Below, piece by piece: positions 8,781 through 21,955 of a stretch of 62,294 bases of DNA. Position numbers and translations under genes: made by a program. Origin of the DNA: Photobacterium aquimaris (lineage in GTDB: Bacteria; Pseudomonadota; Gammaproteobacteria; Enterobacterales; Vibrionaceae); assembly GCF_002954455.1 (NCBI RefSeq), contig NZ_MSCC01000001.1, forward strand, positions 2,269,843 to 2,332,136, in the 5' to 3' direction. Each line of letters begins with the position of its first letter. Position 1 is the stretch's first letter. The notes under the pieces were generated by a model, which was not told where the DNA came from, ran no database searches, and saw nothing but the letters and a program-made list of their open reading frames with translations.

Positions 8781-11396
8781 GTGGCCGACGTTGAACCAGC
8801 AAGAGTAGGCAATATCGTGACGATAAAAGGCTTAGAAAAACATACTCCTATGATGCAGCAGTTCCTTCGGATCAAAGCTGAAAACCCTGATATTTTATTG
8901 TTTTACCGCATGGGCGATTTCTATGAGATGTTTTTTGATGATGCCAAGCGAGCTTCACAACTACTTGATATCTCTCTGACAAAGCGTGGCGCGACCAACG
9001 GCGAACCGATTCCGATGGCAGGTATTCCTCACCATGCCGCTGAAGGATATCTGGCTAAATTAGTTCAACAAGGGGTATCTGTTGCTATCTGTGAACAGAT
9101 CGGTGATCCCGCTGCCAGCAAAGGCCCTGTTGAACGTAAAGTTGTACGTATCATCACCCCTGGTACTGTTAGTGATGAGGCGCTGCTTAATGAACGTCGC
9201 GATAATTTAATTGCGGCAATCTATACCGCCAATAATAAATTTGGCTACGCAACGCTTGATATTACCTCTGGTCGTTTCATGTTAACTGAACCTACGACTG
9301 AAGAAGAAATGCAGGCAGAACTGCAACGAACTAGTCCTGCGGAATTGCTCTACCCTGAAGATTTTACTTATTTACATCTAGTTGAACCGTTTAAAGGCAA
9401 ACGTCGTCGCCCTATTTGGGAATTTGAACTTGAAACTGCGCGCCAGCAACTAACCTTACAATTTGGTACTCGAGACTTAGTCGGGTTTGGGGTTGAAAAA
9501 GCCAACCTTGGTTTATGTGCTGCTGGGTGTTTGATGCAATATGTCAAAGATACTCAACGTACTGCCCTACCTCATATTCGAGCGATCACTTTAGATACGC
9601 AAGATCATGCGGTTATTTTAGATGCAGCGACACGACGTAATTTAGAATTAACCCAAAACCTAGCCGGTGGCTTTGACAACACCCTAGCATCGGTATTGGA
9701 TCACACCGCAACCCCAATGGGCAGCCGTTTGCTTAAACGTTGGCTTCACCAGCCAATTCGCGATCAACATCAACTTAATGGTCGCTTAAATGCCATTGAA
9801 GCTTTTAAAGATAGCGGCATGTTTGTTGATACCGCCATCGTATTACGTCATATGGGCGATCTAGAACGTATTCTTGCACGACTAGCGTTACGTTCAGCAC
9901 GTCCGCGCGATTTAGCCCGTATGCGTACCGCGATGCAATATTTGCCAGAATTGGCGCAATTATTAGCTGAAATTCCCCAAGATCGAATTGCTGAATTAGC
10001 CCAAAATGCTGCGCCAATGGATGATCTGTGCCAATTACTGGAACACGCTATTATTGAAAATCCACCAGTGATTATTCGTGATGGTGGCGTACTCGCACCG
10101 GGATATAATGCTGAACTCGATGAGTGGCGAGATTTAGCTGATGGCGCTAAACAATACTTAACCGATCTTGAAAATCGTGAACGTGAACGTCATGACATTG
10201 ATAGCCTTAAAGTTGGCTTTAATCAGGTTCATGGTTTCTTTATTCAAGTCAGTCGTGGTCAAAGTCATTTAGTACCTGATCACTATATTCGTCGTCAAAC
10301 CCTAAAAAATGCCGAACGCTATATTATTCCTGAATTAAAAGAACACGAAGATAAAGTACTCAATTCAAAATCAAAAGCATTAGCGCTTGAGAAAAAACTC
10401 TGGGATGAGTTATTTGATCAGCTGCTGCCGCATTTAGAACGGTTACAACTAGCAGCAAGTGCATTATCTGAATTAGATGTTCTAACTAACCTAGCCGAGC
10501 GTGCTGATAGCCTCAACTACTGTCGTCCACAATTAACCACTACCACAGGCATTAATATTACCGCTGGTCGTCATCCTGTGGTTGAGCAAGTGTTGAGTGA
10601 ACCGTTTATTGCTAACCCAATCGCTTTGCACCAAGATCGTCGCATGCTGATCATTACTGGTCCTAACATGGGCGGTAAATCAACCTATATGCGTCAAACT
10701 GCGTTGATTGCATTATTGGCACATGTAGGTTCATTTGTACCGGCTGAGGCGGTAACAATCGGTCCACTGGATCGTATATTTACCCGTATTGGCGCGTCAG
10801 ATGATCTTGCTTCTGGACGTTCAACCTTCATGGTCGAAATGACAGAAACCGCCAATATTCTCCATAATGCAACCAAGCACAGCTTAGTGCTAATGGATGA
10901 AATTGGCCGTGGTACCAGTACCTATGATGGTTTATCTCTAGCGTGGGCAAGTGCTGAATGGCTAGCAGATAAAATTGCCGCAATGACATTGTTTGCGACC
11001 CACTACTTTGAATTAACTGAACTGCCATCACTGCTCTCGGGATTGGCAAATGTCCATCTTGATGCGGTTGAACACGGCGACAATATTGCCTTTATGCATA
11101 GTGTTCAAGATGGTGCGGCTAGTAAGTCATACGGTCTAGCCGTTGCAAGTCTTGCTGGTGTGCCAAAAGCAGTTATTAAACGTGCTAAAATTAAGCTTAA
11201 GCAGTTAGAGGCACTTGGTCATCAACAAGCTCAACAGCCGATTGTTGCAGGACAACCGCCACGAGAGGAGCATCAGCTAAGCTTGATCCCAGAGCCAAGT
11301 GAAGTCGAAGAAGCACTAGCAAATGTTAACCCTGATGAGTTAACCCCTCGCCAAGCATTGGATGAACTGTATCGCCTTAAAGCGTTAGTACACTAA
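8781..11396 (+). CDS. mutS: DNA mismatch repair protein MutS
   Basis: MutS binds base mismatches as a dimer and recruits MutL. The sequence has the N-terminal mismatch-binding motif [11 protein letters not shown] (Phe-X-Glu), the clamp and lever core, Walker [10 protein letters not shown] near residue 627, [16 protein letters not shown] and the HTH dimerisation end. With GTG 8781 the protein is 871 residues, slightly long; GTG 8817 would give 859. Neither has a strong ribosome site, so the exact start is open. It is convergent with rpoS, the classical mutS-rpoS neighbourhood, with a shared terminator between them. Confidence 0.96.
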   Translation: MADVEPARVGNIVTIKGLEKHTPMMQQFLRIKAENPDILLFYRMGDFYEMFFDDAKRASQLLDISLTKRGATNGEPIPMAGIPHHAAEGYLAKLVQQGVSVAICEQIGDPAASKGPVERKVVRIITPGTVSDEALLNERRDNLIAAIYTANNKFGYATLDITSGRFMLTEPTTEEEMQAELQRTSPAELLYPEDFTYLHLVEPFKGKRRRPIWEFELETARQQLTLQFGTRDLVGFGVEKANLGLCAAGCLMQYVKDTQRTALPHIRAITLDTQDHAVILDAATRRNLELTQNLAGGFDNTLASVLDHTATPMGSRLLKRWLHQPIRDQHQLNGRLNAIEAFKDSGMFVDTAIVLRHMGDLERILARLALRSARPRDLARMRTAMQYLPELAQLLAEIPQDRIAELAQNAAPMDDLCQLLEHAIIENPPVIIRDGGVLAPGYNAELDEWRDLADGAKQYLTDLENRERERHDIDSLKVGFNQVHGFFIQVSRGQSHLVPDHYIRRQTLKNAERYIIPELKEHEDKVLNSKSKALALEKKLWDELFDQLLPHLERLQLAASALSELDVLTNLAERADSLNYCRPQLTTTTGINITAGRHPVVEQVLSEPFIANPIALHQDRRMLIITGPNMGGKSTYMRQTALIALLAHVGSFVPAEAVTIGPLDRIFTRIGASDDLASGRSTFMVEMTETANILHNATKHSLVLMDEIGRGTSTYDGLSLAWASAEWLADKIAAMTLFATHYFELTELPSLLSGLANVHLDAVEHGDNIAFMHSVQDGAASKSYGLAVASLAGVPKAVIKRAKIKLKQLEALGHQQAQQPIVAGQPPREEHQLSLIPEPSEVEEALANVNPDELTPRQALDELYRLKALVH

Positions 11397-11434
11397 TCGC
11401 TAACAACACATACTGATACTGCATTTGAAGTACA

Positions 11435-11466
11435 TAAAAAAAGGACGCTCAAGCGTCCTTTTTATT
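11435..11466. terminator. Bidirectional terminator between mutS and rpoS
   Basis: A perfect stem AAGGACGCT/AGCGTCCTT has A-runs on its left and T-runs on its right, so it can end both the mutS (+) and rpoS (-) transcripts. Confidence 0.9.
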
Positions 11467-11554
11467 GGCTGTAATATTTGCTCACGTAAAAGTAGATTGA
11501 AAAGGACCGTGCGCATTGATATTCAACGTAGCAATTATTAATGATACTTCTTGG

Positions 11555-12547
11555 TTAAACTTCTTGGTTAAATAAGGACTCAATACTTAACCCTTGGTGG
11601 GTTAGCATGTCGCGTAAACGACGTAGACCTTCGACTTGGATCTGGCGAACACGCTCACGAGTTAAGCCAATTTCTCGACCAACATCTTCTAATGTTGATG
11701 CTTCATAGCCTAATAATCCAAATCGACGTGCTAATACTTCACGCTGTTTCGGGTTCAGATCTTGTAACCAATGAACAATCGAATTTTTAATGTCATCATC
11801 TTGAGTCGAAGTTTCAGGGCTACCGCCTTTTTCATCAGGAATAATGTCTAATAGCGCTTTATCAGAATCACCTCCGATAGGATTATCAACCGAACTCACA
11901 CGCTCATTAAGGCGCAGCATACGGTTTACATCATCAACAGACTTTTCAAGTTGCAATGCGATATCTTCAGCTGTTGGCTCATGATCAAGCTTTTGCGCAA
12001 GTTCACGTGCAGTACGTAAATAGACATTAAGCTCTTTCACTACGTGAATAGGTAAACGAATGGTACGGGTTTGATTCATGATCGCCCGTTCAATGGTTTG
12101 ACGGATCCACCACGTTGCGTAGGTTGAAAAACGAAAGCCGCGTTCAGGGTCAAATTTCTCAACCGCACGAATAAGCCCAAGATTACCTTCTTCAACCAGA
12201 TCAAGTAACGCTAAACCACGATTACTATAGCGACGTGATATTTTGACCACTAATCGAAGATTACTTTCAATCATTCGTTTTCGTGACACTTCATCACCAC
12301 GAAGTGCACGACGGGCATACAACACTTCTTCTTCAGCAGTAAGCAAAGGAGAATATCCAATCTCACCTAGATAAAGCTGTGTTGCATCAAGCGCTTTAGC
12401 GTTGGTCTCATATTTGGAGATATCAACATCGTCATTCGATGTTGACGTATCAGAATTATTATCAGTTGGCACCACTAAACTATTAAGCTCAATGCTGTCA
12501 TCTAATGTCAATGATTCAAGTTTTTTGGCTGTGCTGCTTCTACTCAT
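11555..12547 (-). CDS. rpoS: RNA polymerase sigma factor RpoS (sigma 38)
   Basis: Master sigma factor of stationary phase and general stress. Regions are in order: 1.2 ([17 protein letters not shown]), 2 ([17 protein letters not shown]), 3, and 4.2 helix-turn-helix ([18 protein letters not shown]). The 330-residue product uses ATG 12547 after GGGAGG; an upstream in-frame ATG at 12577 lacks a ribosome site. The first 40 residues are rich in S/T/D/N, as in other Vibrionaceae. It lies behind nlpD, where the main rpoS promoter sits in E. coli. Confidence 0.98.
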   Translation of the reverse strand: MSRSSTAKKLESLTLDDSIELNSLVVPTDNNSDTSTSNDDVDISKYETNAKALDATQLYLGEIGYSPLLTAEEEVLYARRALRGDEVSRKRMIESNLRLVVKISRRYSNRGLALLDLVEEGNLGLIRAVEKFDPERGFRFSTYATWWIRQTIERAIMNQTRTIRLPIHVVKELNVYLRTARELAQKLDHEPTAEDIALQLEKSVDDVNRMLRLNERVSSVDNPIGGDSDKALLDIIPDEKGGSPETSTQDDDIKNSIVHWLQDLNPKQREVLARRFGLLGYEASTLEDVGREIGLTRERVRQIQVEGLRRLRDMLTHQGLSIESLFNQEV

Positions 12548-12636
12548 AGCGCCTCCCAGATGGCGAGTTAAAGACATTACAACTTCATGATGTCATCTCT
12601 AATTTGTACGTTTCTCTCTATTTTTATTATGGCTTG

Positions 12637-13569
12637 CTACTTGGGAAGAAAGCGCATTGGATCAACTGACTTACCTTTATAACGAATCTCAAAGTGCAAC
12701 CTAACACTAGACGCACCAGAACTACCCATAGTAGCGATTTCCTGACCAGCTTTAACTGACTGCTGTTCTTTGACTAATATTTTATCGTTATGAGCATAGG
12801 CACTGAGATAATCTTCACTGTGCTTGATGATCACTAAGTTACCGTATCCTCGTAATGCATCGCCGGCGTATACCACTTTACCTGCGGCTGTGGCTCGAAT
12901 TGGTGTACCGCGAGCGGCAGTAATATCGATACCTTTGTTGCCATTATCTGCATTAGAGAACCCTGCAATAATTTTGCCTTTTACTGGCCAAGCCCAGCCT
13001 GAACTTGAAACATGTACTGTTGGTTTAGCAGCAGGCTTGGTTGGCGCTTTAACTACCGGCTTAGTTGTTACAGGTTTGTTAACTTTTGAATTTCCAGAGT
13101 ACTCTTTTGCTTTCGGCTTCGCAACTGGTTTATTGGTTGTTTTTTGCACTGCAGGTTTAACAGCAACAGGTTTAGCTACGGTATGGGTCACCGTTTGGGT
13201 TTTCGCTGGCGCAACCAGAGGGGTTACAACCACATTACCATTACGTGAATCAATCGCTGCGTGACTGTCTGTAACTGGAATCGCTAACTTTTGCCCAGGA
13301 TAAATAGTATAAGGACGAGGTAAGCGGTTTAACTTGACGATATCTTTTACATCTCGATCGGTCATGTAAGAGATAAAATATAACGTATCACCCTTCTGAA
13401 CGGTATAATAACGGCCGTGAAAGCTACCACGCTGTAATTGTGAATAATCTTTCGCAAGATTTGAAACAGGAGCAGGCGTATGACTACTACATGCCGACAG
13501 TAGAGCTACACAGCTTACTGCTAGCAAAGAAGGTTGAATTATTTTTTTTATCATACGTTCAATACTCAT
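12637..13569 (-). CDS. nlpD: NlpD, divisome amidase-activator lipoprotein
   Basis: Outer-membrane lipoprotein that activates the cell-wall amidase AmiC at the septum in E. coli. A lipoprotein signal ends in LLSAC with Cys27. A LysM peptidoglycan-binding domain covers about 54-98. A low-complexity linker rich in K, P, V, A and T follows to about 190. The C-terminal LytM/M23 domain is degenerate: NKGIDI stands where active enzymes have HxxxD, and RLHFEIR ends the site, as in E. coli NlpD. It is an activator, not a hydrolase. It starts 3 bp after the pcm stop; Met6 is an alternative start. Confidence 0.95.
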   Translation of the reverse strand: MSIERMIKKIIQPSLLAVSCVALLSACSSHTPAPVSNLAKDYSQLQRGSFHGRYYTVQKGDTLYFISYMTDRDVKDIVKLNRLPRPYTIYPGQKLAIPVTDSHAAIDSRNGNVVVTPLVAPAKTQTVTHTVAKPVAVKPAVQKTTNKPVAKPKAKEYSGNSKVNKPVTTKPVVKAPTKPAAKPTVHVSSSGWAWPVKGKIIAGFSNADNGNKGIDITAARGTPIRATAAGKVVYAGDALRGYGNLVIIKHSEDYLSAYAHNDKILVKEQQSVKAGQEIATMGSSGASSVRLHFEIRYKGKSVDPMRFLPK

Positions 13570-13572
13570 GGT

Positions 13573-14202
13573 TTATGCCAAATCTCCAGCCACTAACGGC
13601 ACAAATTTAACTGGTTCGATATCCGTTTCAATAAACTGATCGCCACTGCGAACAATCAATTTTAACACTTGTTCAGAATAACCTACGGGCAATATCAAGC
13701 GACCGCCATCGGCAAGTTGATCTTTTAGGCTCTGGGGAACCTCACTTGGCGCGGCGGTGACAATAATAGCATCAAATGGGCCTTTACTTTCCCAGCCCTG
13801 CCATCCATCACCATGTTTGGTTGATATATTATACAATTCTAACTGCTTAAAGCGTCGTTTAGCTTGCCATTGCAGGCCTTTAATTCGCTCTACAGAATAA
13901 ACATGATCAACTAATTGTGCTAACACTGATGCTTGATAACCAGAACCAGTACCAATTTCTAACACCGATGATTGCGGTGTCAGTGCTAATAGCGACGTCA
14001 TTTTAGCAACAATATAGGGTTGTGAAATTGTCTGCCCACTACCGATAGGCAGCGCATTATTCTCATATGCTTGATAAGAAAATGCTTCATCAACAAAAAA
14101 ATGACGTGGTATCGCTGCAATCGCGCGCAACACCCGTTGATCAGTAATACCTCTTTGAGTTAATAGTGCAATTAAATTATCAACTTGTCTCTGATAACGC
14201 AT
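13573..14202 (-). CDS. pcm: Protein-L-isoaspartate O-methyltransferase
   Basis: Methylates abnormal L-isoaspartyl residues so that they can reset to aspartate. The 209-residue protein has the S-adenosylmethionine motif [10 protein letters not shown], the [11 protein letters not shown] substrate loop and VTAAP. It sits 2 bp after surE and 3 bp before nlpD in one tight operon, linking protein repair to stationary-phase genes. Confidence 0.97.
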   Translation of the reverse strand: MRYQRQVDNLIALLTQRGITDQRVLRAIAAIPRHFFVDEAFSYQAYENNALPIGSGQTISQPYIVAKMTSLLALTPQSSVLEIGTGSGYQASVLAQLVDHVYSVERIKGLQWQAKRRFKQLELYNISTKHGDGWQGWESKGPFDAIIVTAAPSEVPQSLKDQLADGGRLILPVGYSEQVLKLIVRSGDQFIETDIEPVKFVPLVAGDLA

Positions 14203-14204
14203 AG

Positions 14205-14957
14205 TTATCGGATCTCCACAACATGCATCCAGCTTTCTAACCCAGCTATGGCATCATGCGCAGTCAGGTCGACTTGCAACGGAGTAATCGATACTTCTCC
14301 GTGTTCAATCGCAAAAAAATCGGTTCCTGCTGCCGCATCTTGTGTTTCACCAGGAGGACCTAACCAATACAAGGGATTACCTCGAGGATCAGTTTTTTTG
14401 ATCATACTGACAGCACGATGTCGAGCACCTAAACGGGTTATTTTCCACCCCTTTAATTGCTCAAACGGCACATCGGGAACATTAACATTAATTATTTTTT
14501 GAGTAGCTAATGGCTGGTTGATCATTTTTTCAATCAATACTTTTACCACTTGAGCGGCAGTATCAAAGTGCTTATCGCCCACTAATGACACTGCAATCGC
14601 AGGGACACCTAAAAAGTAGCCCTCCGTCGCAGCAGCAACAGTACCAGAATACAACACATCATCGCCAAGATTGGCACCATGATTAATGCCAGTCACAACA
14701 ATATCAGGCAACTCATCTAACCATTCAGTCAGTGCAAAGTGAACACAATCAACCGGTGTGCCTTGCACTGCAACTTTATTATTACTTTGCTGACGAATAC
14801 GCAGTGGATAATCAATCGTTAATGAATTGGATGCGCCAGATCGATTACGATCAGGCGCCACAACGATGACCTCACCCAAGTCAGCTAAGACTTGGGCTAA
14901 CGTATTTATTCCCTCAGCAAAAATACCATCATCATTGCTGATCAGTATTCTCATCAT
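14205..14957 (-). CDS. surE: 5'/3'-nucleotidase SurE
   Basis: Metal-dependent survival nucleotidase acting on nucleoside monophosphates. The 250-residue protein begins [16 protein letters not shown]; the Asp pair in NDDG is the metal site, with SGASNS and GINHGAN supplying the remaining ligands. The gene overlaps the end of truD by 26 bp, and start may be either of two adjacent ATG codons (14957 or 14954). Overlap implies translational coupling. Confidence 0.97.
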   Translation of the reverse strand: MMRILISNDDGIFAEGINTLAQVLADLGEVIVVAPDRNRSGASNSLTIDYPLRIRQQSNNKVAVQGTPVDCVHFALTEWLDELPDIVVTGINHGANLGDDVLYSGTVAAATEGYFLGVPAIAVSLVGDKHFDTAAQVVKVLIEKMINQPLATQKIINVNVPDVPFEQLKGWKITRLGARHRAVSMIKKTDPRGNPLYWLGPPGETQDAAAGTDFFAIEHGEVSITPLQVDLTAHDAIAGLESWMHVVEIR

Positions 14958-16017
14958 TCATACCTTCTGATTCTAGCGGCATGATCAACTCACGCACAAC
15001 CGAAGTCGCAAAACTGCCAGCAGGTAAAGCAAAAGAAAGGATCACACCGTTATCATCAAACTGCCATTGCATATTCTGCGGCAATAATAATAATGGGCGA
15101 CGATCATGACGCATACGATTATCACGAACGAGTGCCACTAACGCTGGCTCTTGCTCCACAATCGCCAGTTCAAATGCTTGTGCATCTGCTGTTGTCGGTA
15201 AGGCATTATCGCCCAATAATGGACCGGTAATTACCACTTCACCTTGCATAACTTGCTGCTGTAATTCAGGTGTCATTGTTTCTGCAATAAACGTACGCTC
15301 ATCACCCGCCGCTTGTAGGCTATCACCTAACATAATTTCACGGACTAGGTTTTGTTCGATACGGGCTGACAACACTTGGTTAAACATCCATGAACGTGCA
15401 GCAGATAAGTAAAAACTACGCTTACTCTTATCACGCACGCGGAACTCATTATTCCCCCAAGCACGTGCTTTAATGACGTTATTACCACCATGACCAAAAC
15501 GTTGCTCACCAAAATAGTTAGCCACACCTTGTTGCTTAACAAGATCTAAACGCTCAGCTAATGCTTGTGGTTGATCTAAATCAGTTAAGCGTAATTGGAA
15601 CCAGTTACCTTGTAGATCACCAGGACGTAATTTTTTGTCATGGCGAGTCATCTCAAGCACTTCAATCCCTGGATGCTCAGCTTCAAACTGGCTTAGATCA
15701 GGATCGGCTTTACCCGGCAAATGAACACTGATCCACTGCTCGGTTACTGCATGGCGATCTTTAAGGCCAGCCCAACTGACATCACGTGATTTCACACCAC
15801 ACGCTTTGGCTAATTCATTAACGACGTATTTAGTGTTCTCGCCAGTTTTGCGAATTTTAACCATCAAGTGCTCACCAGCGCCACTAAAGCTAAAACCTAG
15901 CTGCTCGTTAACGATAAAATCTTGTGGGTTTGCCTTAATGCTTCCTTGGCAAGTTGGTTGTTCATGTAACCACTTAAAACAATCCATTACGTTAGCTGAG
16001 GTGTTATTTGTCGACAT
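14932..16017 (-). CDS. truD: tRNA pseudouridine(13) synthase TruD
   Basis: Makes pseudouridine 13 in glutamate-type tRNAs. The 361-residue protein carries the signature [12 protein letters not shown] with the catalytic aspartate, and the [10 protein letters not shown] segment. It is slightly longer than E. coli TruD (349) because of an extension of about 10 residues if ATG 16017 is used; ATG 15987 (MDCFKW) is an alternative. It starts just after ispF. Confidence 0.96.
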   Translation of the reverse strand: MSTNNTSANVMDCFKWLHEQPTCQGSIKANPQDFIVNEQLGFSFSGAGEHLMVKIRKTGENTKYVVNELAKACGVKSRDVSWAGLKDRHAVTEQWISVHLPGKADPDLSQFEAEHPGIEVLEMTRHDKKLRPGDLQGNWFQLRLTDLDQPQALAERLDLVKQQGVANYFGEQRFGHGGNNVIKARAWGNNEFRVRDKSKRSFYLSAARSWMFNQVLSARIEQNLVREIMLGDSLQAAGDERTFIAETMTPELQQQVMQGEVVITGPLLGDNALPTTADAQAFELAIVEQEPALVALVRDNRMRHDRRPLLLLPQNMQWQFDDNGVILSFALPAGSFATSVVRELIMPLESEGMNDENTDQQ

Positions 16018-16024
16018 GGTGGGG

Positions 16025-16498
16025 TTATACCTTTTTAATTAAAACAACGGCTTCACAAGCAATACCTTCTTTACGTCCAGTAAAACCTAAACGTTCAGAC
16101 GTGGTTGCTTTAACATTAACATTGGTAATATCGGTGTCGAGATCTGCAGCGATAGCTTGGCACATTGCTTCAATATGCGGTGCCATCTTAGGTGCTTGAG
16201 CAATAATCGTCACATCAACATTACCAAGACAATAACCTGCAGCTTTGACTTTGCTATAAACATCACGCAGCAAGAAGCGACTATCAGCCCCCGCCCACTC
16301 AGCGTCAGTATCAGGAAAATGACGGCCGATATCACCAGCGCCAATCGCACCTAATAGCGCATCACAGACAGCATGCAAAGCAACATCACCATCAGAATGG
16401 GCGATTAATCCTTGCTCATAAGGAACTGCAACACCACCAATAATAACTGGACCGGCGCCACCAAATTTATGCACATCAAACCCATGACCAATACGCAT
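16025..16498 (-). CDS. ispF: 2-C-methyl-D-erythritol 2,4-cyclodiphosphate synthase
   Basis: Fifth step of the MEP isoprenoid pathway, forming the cyclic diphosphate with loss of CMP. 157 residues, normal. Metal ligands D8, H10 and H42 are present ([22 protein letters not shown]), as is HFPDTD. Its ATG overlaps the ispD stop by one base (TAATG), coupling the two pathway enzymes. Confidence 0.98.
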   Translation of the reverse strand: MRIGHGFDVHKFGGAGPVIIGGVAVPYEQGLIAHSDGDVALHAVCDALLGAIGAGDIGRHFPDTDAEWAGADSRFLLRDVYSKVKAAGYCLGNVDVTIIAQAPKMAPHIEAMCQAIAADLDTDITNVNVKATTSERLGFTGRKEGIACEAVVLIKKV

Positions 16499-17208
16499 TA
16501 AGGTTGTTCCTTTAATAAAAGTTGTAAATAAAACTCAGCCAAGGCTAAATCTTCTGGCTGGGTCACTTTGAGATTATCGCTGCGTCCGGTAACAAGCAGT
16601 GGCGTATGACCACAAAACTCTAATGCTGAGGCTTCATCGGTTATCGTTGCGCCTTGCGCTAATGCCGAGGTTAACGATTGACGTAATAACCCGACACGAA
16701 ACATTTGTGGTGTCAGCGCATGCCATAAGTTATCGCGATCGACCGTATGGCTAATCTGAGGCGGCGTTGAGTGATGGAGTCCACGCTTCATGGTATCACG
16801 CACTGGCGCAGCTAAAATCGCACCGCAGTCACTGCTGATCGCCGCGGTGATCAATGCCCGTAGGTCAGTTTGACGCACACAAGGACGCGCCGCATCATGC
16901 ACTAATACCCATGCATTATCATTATCAATCGCAGCTAAGCCTGCAAAAACTGAGTCTGCACGTTCAGCACCACCATCAACCACAATAATGCGCGGATCTG
17001 TGGCTAACGGTAACAGTTGAAAATAAGGATCATCAGCACTAATAGCAATCACGACCCGCGTAATTTCCGTTAAGCTCAATAATCGATCCACGGTATGTTC
17101 TAAAATCGTTTTACCTGCAATATGAAGGTATTGCTTGGGACGATCAGCCGCCATGCGACTACCGACGCCAGCCGCGGGTACTACGGCAATAAATTCTTCA
17201 GTCATCAT
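16498..17208 (-). CDS. ispD: 2-C-methyl-D-erythritol 4-phosphate cytidylyltransferase
   Basis: Third step of the MEP pathway, joining CTP and methylerythritol phosphate. 236 residues as in E. coli. The nucleotide-binding loop [16 protein letters not shown] and VHDAARPCV are present. Two successive ATG codons could start it. It follows ftsB by about 34 bp, the standard ftsB-ispDF order. Confidence 0.98.
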   Translation of the reverse strand: MMTEEFIAVVPAAGVGSRMAADRPKQYLHIAGKTILEHTVDRLLSLTEITRVVIAISADDPYFQLLPLATDPRIIVVDGGAERADSVFAGLAAIDNDNAWVLVHDAARPCVRQTDLRALITAAISSDCGAILAAPVRDTMKRGLHHSTPPQISHTVDRDNLWHALTPQMFRVGLLRQSLTSALAQGATITDEASALEFCGHTPLLVTGRSDNLKVTQPEDLALAEFYLQLLLKEQP

Positions 17209-17242
17209 TAGACTTATTACTCACAATAGAAAACGCGACCAA

Positions 17243-17521
17243 TTAATTATTATCACCTAAAATACGAACAAAGGTTTCACCGGGCTTGATTAAGCCTAAA
17301 TCATTACGCGCACGTTCTTCTACTGCTTCTTTACCACTATGAAGATCTTTAATTTCTGCGTACATTTGTTGGTTTCGTTGTTGTAATTCAGTATTTGCCG
17401 CTTGTTGAAGGGCAACACTTTCTTTTACTGCGGTATATTCATTCATACCGTTTTTACCATCCCAAAAATCGTACTGCAGCCATGCTAAAACCACTAGCAA
17501 GATAATGATAAACAGACGCAT
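17243..17521 (-). CDS. ftsB: Cell division protein FtsB
   Basis: Bitopic inner-membrane protein of the FtsQLB complex that activates septal peptidoglycan synthesis. The 92-residue protein has one transmembrane segment at about 3-17, then a periplasmic coiled coil (residues about 28-70) ending in the ARNDLGLIKPGE motif. A good AGGGGA ribosome site precedes the ATG. It lies between eno and ispD, the usual place. Confidence 0.96.
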   Translation of the reverse strand: MRLFIIILLVVLAWLQYDFWDGKNGMNEYTAVKESVALQQAANTELQQRNQQMYAEIKDLHSGKEAVEERARNDLGLIKPGETFVRILGDNN

Positions 17522-17825
17522 GGTTCCCCTTTAAAATCAGCGCAAATGTTAATGCCAACAATATACATTCCAATCAACCACTCAGTGAATTATTGGAATA
17601 GATGCTATGGCAAGGTAATAATCCCATAATCAGCTTATTGTGACCACTATTATGGCTATTGAGTTGTTCCAGTGCTAGCTGCGTGTCATTTTTGCTGATA
17701 AATCAACCAAAAATCATTTATTAAGCGATATTTGTAGCATTGTCATTTTTTACTTAAAAAAAACCGCCTCATAAGAGACGGTTTGATTTAGGCTAATTGA
17801 GCAAGCTCAATAATAGGCTTAAAAA
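17522..17825. other. Spacer between eno and ftsB
   Basis: About 300 bp without a coding frame. It holds the eno terminator at its right end and must hold the promoter for the ftsB-ispD group. A 7-bp inverted repeat CCATAAT/ATTATGG with an 18-bp loop lies near 17624-17655; I assign it no function. Confidence 0.5.
17754..17783 (-). terminator. Intrinsic terminator of eno
   Basis: Minus strand stem AAACCGTCTC/GAGGCGGTTT with a 4-nt loop and eight following T, about 45 bp past the eno stop. Confidence 0.9.
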
Positions 17826-19145
<1,320 letters not shown>

Positions 19146-19164
19146 TTATCTTCAAATTAAAAGC

Positions 19165-19201
19165 TAAATAAAATAGCTGCAGCGATAACTGCTACAGCTA
19201 T
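19165..19201 (-). terminator. Terminator between pyrG and eno
   Basis: Minus strand stem ATAGCTGTAGC/GCTGCAGCTAT (one G-T pair), 7-nt loop, followed by TTTATTT. It starts about 10 bp past the pyrG stop. It may be leaky and allow some readthrough into eno. Confidence 0.75.
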
Positions 19202-19210
19202 CAGTAATCC

Positions 19211-20932
<1,722 letters not shown>

Positions 20933-21073
20933 CGTGAAAACTATCACACACCCCTAAGATTTTTTTTGTCTCAAATCAAGGAAGTGATTTACGCGTCATT
21001 TTCACCCCATTTCGCTACTTTTTACCGCTAAGTTCATATACTTTTATGGCATAACAATTCTAAATGGGAATAG

Positions 21074-21883
21074 TTATTTTTTGCGTTCATACTGCTTTAC
21101 TCTATTCCACTCTAGATCTAGCTCAGTTAGTGAACATTGGCCTAAAGACTTACCTTGTTCTAGCACATTTTTTTCAACTTGGCGAAAACGTCGCTCAAAT
21201 TTTTTATTTGCTTGTTGAAGTGCATGTTCTGGTTTTACATCAAGATGACGGCTTAAATTTACCACTGAAAACAGTAAATCTCCCATTTCTTCCGCGATCT
21301 TATGTTGCTGTTGAGGCGTTTGAATCACCTCTTCCATCACTTCGTCTAGCTCTTCTTTTACTTTTTCAACCACCGGACCTAACGTATCCCAATCAAAACC
21401 TTGGCTAGCACAACGCTGCTGAATTTTATTGGCTCGTGTCAGTGCCGGTAACGCCAATGGAATATTGGCAAGCAAACTCTCATCTTGTGCCTTTTCGGCG
21501 CGTTCTTTGGCCTTTTCTGCTTCCCAGTTTTGTTTTACTGCTGCTTCATCGGCAAACTCAGCCTCACCAAAAACATGTGGATGGCGACGAGTTAATTTGT
21601 CACTAATACCGGCAACCACATCATTAAAATTAAACAAGCCTTGTTCTTGGGCTAATTGGCTATAAAACACCACTTGAAATAATAAGTCGCCAAGCTCTTC
21701 TTTAACATCGCCCCAGTTTTTTTGCTCAATCGCATCTACCACTTCATAGGCTTCTTCAATGGTATAAGGAACGATTGAATCAAAATCTTGTTTGAGATCC
21801 CACGGACAACCTTGTTGGGGATCGCGCAACTTGGCCATGATTTTTAATAAACTATCGATATCAACAGCAGTGTTGTTAGTCAT
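21074..21883 (-). CDS. mazG: Nucleoside triphosphate pyrophosphohydrolase MazG
   Basis: Hydrolyses NTPs to NMP and pyrophosphate, and in E. coli lowers (p)ppGpp-linked effects. The 269-residue protein has two MazG domains; the Mg-binding motifs EEAYEVVDAI / EELGDLLFQVV and the second EELDEVMEE / EEMGDLLFSVV are visible, with CPWDLKQ at the N-terminus. It stands just after relA, as in E. coli (there with mazEF between), but no mazEF toxin-antitoxin pair is present here. Confidence 0.96.
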   Translation of the reverse strand: MTNNTAVDIDSLLKIMAKLRDPQQGCPWDLKQDFDSIVPYTIEEAYEVVDAIEQKNWGDVKEELGDLLFQVVFYSQLAQEQGLFNFNDVVAGISDKLTRRHPHVFGEAEFADEAAVKQNWEAEKAKERAEKAQDESLLANIPLALPALTRANKIQQRCASQGFDWDTLGPVVEKVKEELDEVMEEVIQTPQQQHKIAEEMGDLLFSVVNLSRHLDVKPEHALQQANKKFERRFRQVEKNVLEQGKSLGQCSLTELDLEWNRVKQYERKK

Positions 21884-21898
21884 TATTGTCTTCCTTAT

Positions 21899-21932
21899 AT
21901 AAAAAAATAGGTAGCCGAAGCTACCTATTTCT
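21899..21932 (-). terminator. Intrinsic terminator of relA
   Basis: Minus strand stem AAATAGGTAGC, a stable TTCG loop and GCTACCTATTT, followed by more T. It lies between relA and mazG, so mazG is probably expressed from its own promoter or by readthrough. Confidence 0.92.
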
Positions 21933-21955
21933 GTAGTTGATGTTGCCTATCATCG

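Noticed and set aside
12824..13264. 146-codon frame opposite nlpD
   Set aside because: Its composition mirrors the Lys/Pro/Val-rich linker of NlpD on the other strand; a shadow frame.
13573..14202. Active LytM peptidase role for the neighbouring NlpD
   Set aside because: The HxxxD motif reads NKGID, as in the catalytically inactive E. coli NlpD.
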